Origin: Azospirillum rugosum | Lineage (GTDB): Bacteria > Pseudomonadota > Alphaproteobacteria > Azospirillales > Azospirillaceae | Direction of reading: 5' to 3' | Length of the DNA: 64,000 bases | NCBI RefSeq assembly: GCF_017876155.1 | Contig: NZ_JAGINP010000007.1 | Location: 62,001-126,000 of the forward strand | Shown here: piece after piece, positions 27,070 to 36,289 of the stretch | Numbering within the stretch: position 1 is the stretch's first letter | How the letters are laid out: each line of letters begins with the position of its first letter | Translations under genes and position numbers: made by a program | Notes under the pieces: generated by a model | Seen by the model: only the letters and a program-made list of their open reading frames with translations | Databases searched by the model: none | Told to the model about the DNA's origin: nothing

Positions 27070-28188
27070 ATGGGAACTTTTCAGCCGATCACGAAGGCCG
27101 CGCAGCCAATGGCTCCGTCAACGTGGCAGCCTGTTGCATCTTCAGCAGGAAGCAGCGTGGCCGCGGCCGGCAAGCCCAAACTTGCAGCAGGAGACAGCGT
27201 GTCGGTTAGCAAGCTCGGTCAAGCTTTGAAAGGTGTGGCGGCTGAAGCTTTTAACCAACTTAGTGATAAGGCAAAAGGATTTCTTGAGAATCTCGTTAAA
27301 TCCGGAGCGGTCAGTGCCAAGGAAGTAGCATTGGGCCTGCGATCAGCGGCCAGCGAGGCGACGTTCTCAAGGTATGTTGCTGAGCGACCTCAAGATGAGG
27401 AGGACAAGCAGCGTCTAGCTGCCGCGGATGCGGCATCGGAAAGGATGCGCAATTATGCGAGCGATCTTGGCTCTGCTCGCATTGCGTTCAGCGCCGCTCG
27501 CGACAAGCTGCGTAAGCAACAGGCTGGCGGTGAGCTTTCCGCCACGGAAGTGCAAGAAAAACTCGCCCCTCTCCAGGAGGATTTCGCAAAGTCGGTCACT
27601 GCCCTTGATAAAGATTATTCCCCAGAACAGAGGCAATCCGATTTATCGCAAGGCGATACAGGAGGTCTTGCCAAAAATATGAATGGATTCGTGGCGGCTA
27701 TTTCCAATAATATGGGGGAAGACGGACTGATTAGTCCTTATTCATCAGAGGGAAAAGCCGCCGGAGAGAAGTTGTTCAAGCTGGGATTTCGGGAAGAAGT
27801 TTTTGGAAATGCATTCAAGTCATTTGCTAATGGCGTTGACTTGCCCGGCATCGGCCGGAAGGTCTCAACACGGTCTGGATCGTCAGCCCCGTCCACAAAC
27901 GAAACATCTGCAGCGTCACAGCAGAAGAGTGCGGCTACGGCCAAGGGCAAGTTCCCGGTTACCGCGCCAGTGGATGGGGCGCAGGTGCCGAGTGCTCTCG
28001 ACCCCGGCAATGCCAAGACGGCTATGTCGATTTTGAAGGCGGCATCGGGCGCTAATGCAAAGAGCAATACGCCTGCCACCGCTGTGCCCGCCGCCTCCGA
28101 AGAGGCCAACGCCAATTTGATGGCGCTGATGGATGCGCTGAAGAGCGGCGTTAGCCCCTCGTCGCCCTCTGTCAAGATCGATACCTAG
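27070..28188 (+). CDS. Protein of unknown function, Ala/Ser-rich, in the low-GC island
   Basis: 372 residues with no recognised domain. The N-terminal ~45 residues are Ala/Ser/Pro-rich and look disordered. Residues 50-190 are strongly helical with heptad-like charge patterns (AASERMRNYASDLGSARIAF, KLRKQQAGGELSATEV), suggesting a coiled coil. The C-terminal third is Ala/Ser/Thr/Pro-rich low complexity. No signal peptide or membrane helix. ATG 27070 is preferred to 27058 because GGGGG lies 6 bp upstream. Composition is lower in GC than the flanks. Beside an RTX gene, a secreted or surface function is possible but unproven. Confidence 0.7.
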   Translation: MGTFQPITKAAQPMAPSTWQPVASSAGSSVAAAGKPKLAAGDSVSVSKLGQALKGVAAEAFNQLSDKAKGFLENLVKSGAVSAKEVALGLRSAASEATFSRYVAERPQDEEDKQRLAAADAASERMRNYASDLGSARIAFSAARDKLRKQQAGGELSATEVQEKLAPLQEDFAKSVTALDKDYSPEQRQSDLSQGDTGGLAKNMNGFVAAISNNMGEDGLISPYSSEGKAAGEKLFKLGFREEVFGNAFKSFANGVDLPGIGRKVSTRSGSSAPSTNETSAASQQKSAATAKGKFPVTAPVDGAQVPSALDPGNAKTAMSILKAASGANAKSNTPATAVPAASEEANANLMALMDALKSGVSPSSPSVKIDT

Positions 28189-28333
28189 CCCGGATCATTC
28201 ATCAGAGCTGAATCCGGCGCGGTGGGCGCGAGGTTAAGCCGCTGAATTCCTGTGTAATTCTGGTGCTGAAGCAGTCTCCCCAGGGATCAACGGAGTTCAC
28301 GCCCGCCATGGCCGGGAGCCCTGGGGTTCTGCC

Positions 28334-28424
28334 CGGCTTGCCATCCCGGCAGCCCGCCAGACCCTCGGAGCGCGCCCACGGCACCATCCTTCGGCGCGAC
28401 CGTCACGATCCTCCTGAATGATCC
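28334..28424 (+). repeat. ~100-bp direct repeat, right copy
   Basis: 91-bp counterpart of 25923-26024 in the same orientation. It begins CGGCTTGCCATCCCGGCAGC and ends GTCACGATCCTCCTGAATGATCC. It marks the right border of the low-GC island, where high GC and alphaproteobacterial gene content resume. Confidence 0.9.
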
Positions 28425-28432
28425 GAGCCAAC

Positions 28433-28594
28433 TCACCAGGGCAACAATGACGGCAGCAGGCTGCACGCGCTGAAGAACAGGGCGCCGGTCACGAATTTCC
28501 AGTAGGCGACGGTGCGGCAGCGGTCCAGTTCGTCGGCGGTGATCGCGCGGGCGCGCTGGACGGTGGTCACGGAACGGGCATCCAGGATCCTCAT
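28433..28594 (-). CDS. Small membrane protein, 53 residues
   Basis: A short gene with GGGGAG about 8 bp before the ATG at 28594. The N-terminal 30 residues are charged (ITADELDRCRTVAYW), and the C-terminal 23 residues form one membrane helix (FVTGALFFSACSLLPSLLP). The family is not recognised. A near-perfect FNR-type box lies about 58 bp upstream, suggesting low-oxygen expression. It ends 8 bp from the right direct repeat. Confidence 0.5.
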   Translation of the reverse strand: MRILDARSVTTVQRARAITADELDRCRTVAYWKFVTGALFFSACSLLPSLLPW

Positions 28595-28651
28595 GACGCG
28601 ATCTCCCCATAGGTCTGATCGCGAGCCTAGGCACGCACCCGCCGCACGGCA

Positions 28652-28665
28652 TTGATCCGGAGCAA
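28652..28665. promoter_or_regulatory. FNR/FixK-like box
   Basis: TTGATCCGGAGCAA differs from TTGAT-N4-ATCAA at one position. It is centred about 64 bp upstream of the small membrane protein gene (minus strand) and about 148 bp upstream of dctA, so the small gene is the likelier target. Confidence 0.5.
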
Positions 28666-28806
28666 TCCTCTTCACGGGCCAATGTGACAAAGCGGCGGCG
28701 GAACGTGCCGGAAACCAGGGAAATATCGGGGTAGCGTGCATCCCCCCGCGCCCCGGCACAGTTACCGGGTGGCGCAGTTGCAGGATGGCATTGTGGGAGA
28801 CGCGCC

Positions 28807-30171
<1,365 letters not shown>

Positions 30172-30291
30172 ATTTTCGTGGGTCGGCGTTTTTGTGGGGT
30201 ATGCCATTCGATCATTGCAGGGCTAACGGTTTTGCCGCGACGGGAACGAGACTGCTAGGGTCCCCCGGATTGTTTGTGCTCAAGAAAGTAA

Positions 30292-31407
<1,116 letters not shown>

Positions 31408-31413
31408 AGGGTC

Positions 31414-31443
31414 CGGTGCGGCGTTTCGGCGCCGCACCGTTTT
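31414..31443 (+). terminator. Rho-independent terminator after the TRAP binding protein
   Basis: CGGTGCGGCG and CGCCGCACCG pair perfectly (10 bp) around a 6-base loop and are followed by TTTT, 7 bp after the stop codon. Confidence 0.85.
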
Positions 31444-31454
31444 CCGCGCAATCG

Positions 31455-31679
31455 TCAGGCGGCTTTCGCGTCCGCCGCCACCTTCTGGGACAGGCGCTTC
31501 AGGTCCTGCGCCGCGCGGTCGGCGATGCGCTGGGCGGCCACCAGGGCGTCCGTATAATTCCCCACGTCCGGCGCGATCTCGCCGGCCGCGTCCGACATCT
31601 CGTCGAGCGCCTTCACCGCGGTGTCGATCAACCGGATGACCAGCCCCGCGGGGCCGTCGGCGTTGTCGTAACCAGCCAT
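31455..31679 (-). CDS. Small helical protein, 74 residues
   Basis: A short gene starting at ATG 31679 with AGGAG about 9 bp upstream. The product is acidic and Ala-rich, predicted mostly helical (LVIRLIDTAVKALDEMSD, IADRAAQDLKRLSQKV), with no membrane helix or signal. It resembles small unnamed alphaproteobacterial proteins; function unknown. It converges on the TRAP binding protein gene and is divergent from the small gene at 31905. Confidence 0.6.
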   Translation of the reverse strand: MAGYDNADGPAGLVIRLIDTAVKALDEMSDAAGEIAPDVGNYTDALVAAQRIADRAAQDLKRLSQKVAADAKAA

Positions 31680-31904
31680 TCCCAATTCTCCTCGGTTGCG
31701 CAAAGCGTTCCGAACGACACCCGGGGAGAGTTTCCGGCCCGCCCGGCAAAACCGCAAGAGCCTTGTTGCAGCGCACAGCAATCGCGCCCCTTCGTCGGCA
31801 TAGGCGCCGGGCTTGCGCAAACGTGGCCGGGACTGGCCGTTTGGGCGATTGGAACAGGGCAGGGGGGATGTCACGTTCTTAGGACGGTGGCGATGGAGAT
31901 GCTC

Positions 31905-32192
31905 ATGTCCGACGCGCAGGATGAAGTCTTTGCCATGCAGGGGCGGGAGGTGCGCAAGCCGCTGCCCGTGCCGGAAATCGCCAACTCGGCGCTCTCCTCC
32001 GCGGCGGCGCTGTTCCGCCGGATCGAGGCGCAGCCCCAGGACGAGTGGATCGTCGGCGACGCCGGCCCCTACGGAGCCTTCACGCCCCCGCCGTCCGCGC
32101 CGGTCACCGAACGGGTGCCGTCCGAACTGCTGGCCCGGCGGGAACTCGCCGCGAGGCTGGACGGCGGCATCGCCATGGACGACGGTGCCTGA
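31905..32192 (+). CDS. Hypothetical protein, 95 residues
   Basis: A short gene with normal high-GC codon use. Three in-frame ATGs (31893, 31899, 31905) exist; GGAG lies 6 bp before the last, which I chose. The product has no signal peptide, membrane segment or recognised motif; a Pro-rich central region (GAFTPPPSAPVTERVPSE) is followed by a short charged helix (LLARRELAARL). Function unknown. Confidence 0.55.
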   Translation: MSDAQDEVFAMQGREVRKPLPVPEIANSALSSAAALFRRIEAQPQDEWIVGDAGPYGAFTPPPSAPVTERVPSELLARRELAARLDGGIAMDDGA

Positions 32193-32210
32193 CAGGGGCC
32201 TTTGCCTGGG

Positions 32211-32663
32211 TCAGTTGTTCTTGCGGAACAGCTCGACCAGCTTCGCCAGCACGCCAGGGTCGTCGTAGCGGCCGAGGAACAGGTCGCCGATGGCCCGGCG
32301 CAGCAGGATGCTGATCCGCGCCCGCGCCCGGCCATGGACGGCGCCCTCCAGCCGGCGGCAGCGGTTGCACAGCAGCCGCACGCGCTCCACCGGCGCGTTG
32401 GTGATGCGCAGAGCCTCCACGCTGACCAGCGTGTCGGTGGTGGCGGCGTATTCCACCGGCGCCGGCCAATCCACCCGCCGTCCCCGAGCGTCGCGCCACG
32501 TCTCGTCCGCGCCGTCGTACCACCGTCCATCCGGCAACCCGCGCACCACGACCCCGTCCGGCCGCCCACAGCAGCGGCACCGCAGATTCCCCGACGACTC
32601 GCCCACCCGCACGGGGTCGAGATAGGGCGCCCGAATCTGCGCCCGCGTCTGCCGTCCCCGCAT
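32211..32663 (-). CDS. HNH-like zinc-binding protein, possibly degenerate
   Basis: 150 residues. Two CxxC pairs, CRCCG near residue 30 and LLCNRCRR near residue 98, are spaced as in HNH endonuclease-type treble-clef folds, where LCxxCH usually carries a catalytic His. Here the His is replaced by Arg (CNRCRRLEGA), though another His follows a few residues on (VHGRARAR). It may be an inactive or variant HNH protein, or a plain zinc-binding protein. ATG 32663 has GGAG about 6 bp upstream; the GTG at 32708 lacks one. It borders the low-GC GNAT-PIN-ASCH locus. Confidence 0.55.
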   Translation of the reverse strand: MRGRQTRAQIRAPYLDPVRVGESSGNLRCRCCGRPDGVVVRGLPDGRWYDGADETWRDARGRRVDWPAPVEYAATTDTLVSVEALRITNAPVERVRLLCNRCRRLEGAVHGRARARISILLRRAIGDLFLGRYDDPGVLAKLVELFRKNN

Positions 32664-33024
32664 TCCACACTCCACGCCAGCCCAAACGAAGGGGCGGGAC
32701 AGTGTCACAGATCGGCGGCCGAGGCACGTGACCTTTGGCCGTTCGGGTGCGTTGGCTTGTGAGCCGTGTAAGAGTCCGCATTGCGCGAATTGCGGGCTTT
32801 CCGTCGGCAGCTGTTAGCCTCCAACAGCGGATGTTTGCTGATTCATTGCGTCAGCTTTCATGGCCCGGTCGCTTCCGTCGCGCCATCAGACGAGAAAAGC
32901 CGTTTGGCTATGTACGAATCCAGATATCTTCTGTTTCGGATACCGCTCTTCAGGTTGTCTGGAAACCTATCCTTTTCCTTCCATGGCTGTGTTGCTAAGA
33001 TGGTGAAAACAGTCGAAGCCGGCC
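32664..33024. other. Intergenic region before the GNAT-PIN gene, 361 bp
   Basis: No ORF here has a ribosome-binding site or protein-like composition. GC drops from left to right toward the GNAT-PIN gene, marking the left edge of the acquired segment. The promoter for the downstream pair must lie here; TTGGCT and TATCTT near 32908-32934 are 15 bp apart, too close for a confident call. Confidence 0.5.
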
Positions 33025-35181
33025 ATGCTCATCGGAATCAGAGGCAAGCCTGAGGATGTCCTTCCTTTCCTCCCATATGTGAAGGCAGGAGCGGACAGCG
33101 CGAAGGAAGAATTGGGGTTTCTGCCCAGCAAGGTCTATGACGACCTTGCTATCTCGGGGAAACTGCTGGTGGCGACCGTCACCGCCGCCGGCAAAGAAAT
33201 TTACGCTGGACATCTCATGTTCGGGGGCATTTACCCCCATGCCAAGGTGTTCCAGCTTTTCGTTGATTCGGCCTGTCGTGGGAACGGGATTGCGGGTCGT
33301 TTGATTGGCTACCTGAAGGAACGACTGACCGCAAGCCAGTGGCTCAGTATCAAAGCCAGCGTGGCCGACGATCTGGCGGCGAATGATGTCTGGGCGCATA
33401 TGGGTTTCCGTATCGTCAGGACTAGGGCTGGCGGCAGCGCCCGAAAGCGGCGGATCAATATACGAGTTCTGGAACTGGATACTCCATCACTTTTTATTCT
33501 CATGCGTAATGCTACGCAGAACGAAGGTTTGTGTTTGGTGGAGCGCCTTTCTCAGCGCCCAATTTATTTGATCGACCTGAATGTCCTATTTGACGTTATT
33601 CGTAAGAGGCCTCGTTCATCGTCGGCAGCTAAGGTCATACGGGCAGGCTTGATCAACAGCATTCGTCTCATGGTCGCGGCCGAGTTCACGGCGGAACTGC
33701 TTCGTACCTCGGCGGACACGAGCAATGATCCAGTTCTTGCGTTTGCCAGCCAGTTGGATGTCCTGAGCAGGCCGCCTGAAAAAACAGTCCGCTCCCTGGT
33801 TAGCAAACTGGCTCCCGTGGTCTTTCCTGAACGGGCGGCCCGCGGAACCCTCACAGAGCGCGACAAGTCCGACCTGATCCACGTTGCCACCGCGATCCAC
33901 CACGGCGCAGCGGGGTTCGTCACCAGCGAAAACGCCATTCTACGCGCAAGCGGATATCTAAACGAAATCCACAAAATAGATGTCATCGGTGTGGAGGAAT
34001 TTGCACGGATTGTTGATGTGGGCATCCGCGTACCTAGGGTATCCATCACAGACGCAGCCAGCGGTCCCCTCCGTTCCCACCGCAATCATGAAAATGACCT
34101 TGTTCAAGCCCGCGCATTCTTGGAAGCGATGCGCGCGAAAGCGTCATTCATCCATGAAGCTTTGGATTGCCAGGGAAGCCCTGCCCAATGGTTGCTGGTC
34201 ACGGGCGAGAGCGGCGCTTTAGGCTTTGCTAAGTGGGAGGTGCATGGGGGGATAAAGCGTGTTGCCGACGTGTATTTGTGCGTTGATGAGGGACACCATG
34301 CGGCGGAAACCATCATCGACTACTTGGTTGATGTCATCCCTCGCGAACTGAGCGACGTTGCCCCAACCCTTGTTCGATTGCATATTCCATCGGGTCAGAT
34401 GATGACACGCCAAGTCAGTCTGTCGATGGGATTTCTGCCTCCCGATAAGACGCCCGCTGGTGCATCCACGCTGCAGCGCCTTGCGGTTGGGCGAGTAGTC
34501 TCAGCCGAAAATTGGAACCCTGTTCGCAAGTCCCTCGTCTCGGTTGCTACGCTATCATTGCCGGTGCAAATTCCGACCTTTACAACTGCTAACCCCTCCT
34601 TGCTCGTAAACACGGGGCAGCGGGACATAGAGATGTCCCTGGCCGAAATCGAACGGAGCTTGTCGCCTGTTCTCTTCTTGTTCCAAGGGCGAGATGGTGT
34701 TATCGTTCCGATCCAGGAGCAGTATGCTCGTGAACTACTCGGCTCTAGTCCTCAGCTTTCGATGTTAGCTCCACCAGAGGCAATTTTGCGGCGAGAGCGC
34801 GTGTATATCAGCGCACCAATCACGCACCGGCGTATGGCGCCAGGGACACCCATGATTTTTTACGAATCACTGGATGGCAATGGACGAGGATGTGCAATCG
34901 CACTTGCTCGGATCACCAACAGCAGGGTAGTGAGCAAGGCGGAAGCACTGGGAAAGGTGAAGCGGCGGGGAGTGCTTGATGATCGCACGCTGGAGCAGCG
35001 GAGCGTGGGAAAGGAAGTGACTGAAACGTCCTTCGACAATATTTTTCTTTTTAAATCTCCTGTGCCTCTGGAACGCTTACGCCAGTTGGGTTGCATTGAT
35101 GGCTCGAATCTTGTCAGTGCAAGAACCATATCGTTTGATAAGCTGACACAAGTGGTACGGGAAGGGCGCATTGATGGCTGA
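33025..35181 (+). CDS. Multidomain GNAT-PIN-GNAT-like-PUA/ASCH-like protein
   Basis: 718 residues. About 1-145: a GNAT acetyltransferase with the acetyl-CoA loop VDSACRGNGIAGRLI. About 155-335: a PIN-like nuclease with acidic positions in YLIDLNVLFD, VAAEFTAEL, RDKSDLIHVATA and the typical GFVTSENAIL end. About 360-500: a second, degenerate GNAT-like region (LLVTGESGALGFAKWEV, LSMGFLPP). About 590-718: a PUA/ASCH-like region (GTPMIFYESLDGNGRGCAIALARI). The domains are inferred by eye. GNAT toxins acetylate aminoacyl-tRNA, PIN domains cut RNA and ASCH/PUA folds bind RNA, so an RNA-directed role is likely. The stop overlaps the next gene by 8 bp. The start lacks a clear ribosome-binding site. 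Lower GC than the flanks. Confidence 0.75.
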   Translation: MLIGIRGKPEDVLPFLPYVKAGADSAKEELGFLPSKVYDDLAISGKLLVATVTAAGKEIYAGHLMFGGIYPHAKVFQLFVDSACRGNGIAGRLIGYLKERLTASQWLSIKASVADDLAANDVWAHMGFRIVRTRAGGSARKRRINIRVLELDTPSLFILMRNATQNEGLCLVERLSQRPIYLIDLNVLFDVIRKRPRSSSAAKVIRAGLINSIRLMVAAEFTAELLRTSADTSNDPVLAFASQLDVLSRPPEKTVRSLVSKLAPVVFPERAARGTLTERDKSDLIHVATAIHHGAAGFVTSENAILRASGYLNEIHKIDVIGVEEFARIVDVGIRVPRVSITDAASGPLRSHRNHENDLVQARAFLEAMRAKASFIHEALDCQGSPAQWLLVTGESGALGFAKWEVHGGIKRVADVYLCVDEGHHAAETIIDYLVDVIPRELSDVAPTLVRLHIPSGQMMTRQVSLSMGFLPPDKTPAGASTLQRLAVGRVVSAENWNPVRKSLVSVATLSLPVQIPTFTTANPSLLVNTGQRDIEMSLAEIERSLSPVLFLFQGRDGVIVPIQEQYARELLGSSPQLSMLAPPEAILRRERVYISAPITHRRMAPGTPMIFYESLDGNGRGCAIALARITNSRVVSKAEALGKVKRRGVLDDRTLEQRSVGKEVTETSFDNIFLFKSPVPLERLRQLGCIDGSNLVSARTISFDKLTQVVREGRIDG

Positions 35182-35632
35182 GACCGAGGACATCCTTATT
35201 TCGGTCCATCCCCGCCATGTCGACAGCATGGTGCGGGGGCAGAAGACCGTTGAGCTTCGGCGCCGCCCCCTGAAGGTGGCCAACGGCTGTCGTGTCTGGA
35301 TTTACTGTACGCTCCCTCGTGGGTCCGTTGAGGTTCTGGGGATCGTCCATACGGTCGTTGCTGCCCCCCCGTCTAAAATCTGGCGCGATTACGGGCGGCA
35401 GAGCGGAATCACCAAAGCAGAGTTTGATGCGTATTACGAAGGCGTTGATACTGCATATGCAATCGTGTTCTCGTCGGTGGAGAAACTAAATTTGACCTTT
35501 GCTCTGGCAGAGATCAGGCGACACCTTAGCAGCTTCCATCCTCCGCAATTTTTTAAGCGCCTTGCCACGGGCGGACCCGAACTCAATCTATTTGCTGCCG
35601 CCCTCCCTTCCTCATCAGGCGTCTGTGCGTGA
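35174..35632 (+). CDS. ASCH-domain protein
   Basis: 152 residues forming a single ASCH (PUA-like) domain. The N-terminus ILISVHPRHVDSMVRGQKTV with VELRRRP is the family's signature, followed by RVWIYCTLPRGSVEVLGIV and a KAEFDAYYEG helix. ASCH proteins bind RNA; one member, E. coli YqfB, hydrolyses N4-acetylcytidine. The ATG at 35174 lies inside the last codons of the GNAT-PIN gene (8-bp overlap), so the two are translated together, in the manner of toxin-antitoxin or effector pairs. It may antagonise or guide the upstream protein (inference). Confidence 0.85.
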   Translation: MAETEDILISVHPRHVDSMVRGQKTVELRRRPLKVANGCRVWIYCTLPRGSVEVLGIVHTVVAAPPSKIWRDYGRQSGITKAEFDAYYEGVDTAYAIVFSSVEKLNLTFALAEIRRHLSSFHPPQFFKRLATGGPELNLFAAALPSSSGVCA

Positions 35633-35683
35633 GCATTGTTCAGGCATTCGGAAATCCACCAATCCTTGCCGGAACAACAACCC

Positions 35684-36289
35684 CTATCCATCCTCGCGAA
35701 CAACCACCTCTGCCGACGCAAGCCGAAGCAGCAGGTTCCGGCGCCGGTGTTGGCGTGAGGGAAGCAGCTCGTAGAGAAACGTCTCGATGGGTTTCCAGAC
35801 CGAGACCCAGCCCAGGATGACGAAGCTTTCCTGCAGGATCCGGGTCATGGCGCGGGCGGTGAGATGGTGGGAGATCTGCCAGGCGAGGAAGAGGCAGGCG
35901 GACAGGGTCGCGAATCCGATCAACGCCTGTTGGCGCCATATCTGGACGGCCTCGCGGAGGCGCTTTTTCTCGGCGGCGGCGCAGGCGGCGAAATGGCCGG
36001 TCAGGGCGGACGCGATGTCGAAATTGGGGTGTCGCGCCAGGGTTCCGGCCGGCAGGTGGAGGGTGATGCGCAGCGGCTGGCCGTCCGGCTGCTCCTTCGC
36101 CCGGTTCAGGAGATAGGCCTCCGCGTCCTCCGTCAGGGTGCCCGCGCGGAAGGGTGACGGGTCGAGGCAGCGGAACAGCTGCGACAGGTCGCACAGCCGG
36201 ATGTCGATGCCGCCATCATTATCGTCTCTGCGGCTCTCCGCCCGCATCGTCGTCCTTGTGTCCATGGTTGTGGGCTCCGGGCCGGTCAT
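35684..36289 (-). CDS. Membrane protein of unknown function, last gene of the efflux operon
   Basis: 201 residues. The N-terminal ~100 residues are soluble (IDIRLCDLSQLFRCLD, a Ser/Asp-rich leader), then two membrane helices (about 115-135 and 150-175) and a basic tail (RQHRRRNLLLRLAS). The family is not recognised. The start is set by the ATGA overlap with the RND pump stop at 36286-36289, which indicates coupled translation and a role tied to the pump or operon. An ATG at 36265 is the alternative. Confidence 0.65.
   Translation of the reverse strand: MTGPEPTTMDTRTTMRAESRRDDNDGGIDIRLCDLSQLFRCLDPSPFRAGTLTEDAEAYLLNRAKEQPDGQPLRITLHLPAGTLARHPNFDIASALTGHFAACAAAEKKRLREAVQIWRQQALIGFATLSACLFLAWQISHHLTARAMTRILQESFVILGWVSVWKPIETFLYELLPSRQHRRRNLLLRLASAEVVVREDG

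Noticed and set aside
25800..28500. Prophage or integrative element around the low-GC island
   Set aside because: No integrase, transposase, phage structural gene or tRNA attachment site is visible; only the direct repeats support mobility.
28750..28800. Possible sigma-54 promoter (TGGCGC and TTGCA) before dctA
   Set aside because: The GG and GC elements are only 7 bp apart; sigma-54 needs 10 bp.
32735..32998. 87-residue frame before the GNAT-PIN gene
   Set aside because: No ribosome-binding site, random composition and no motif.
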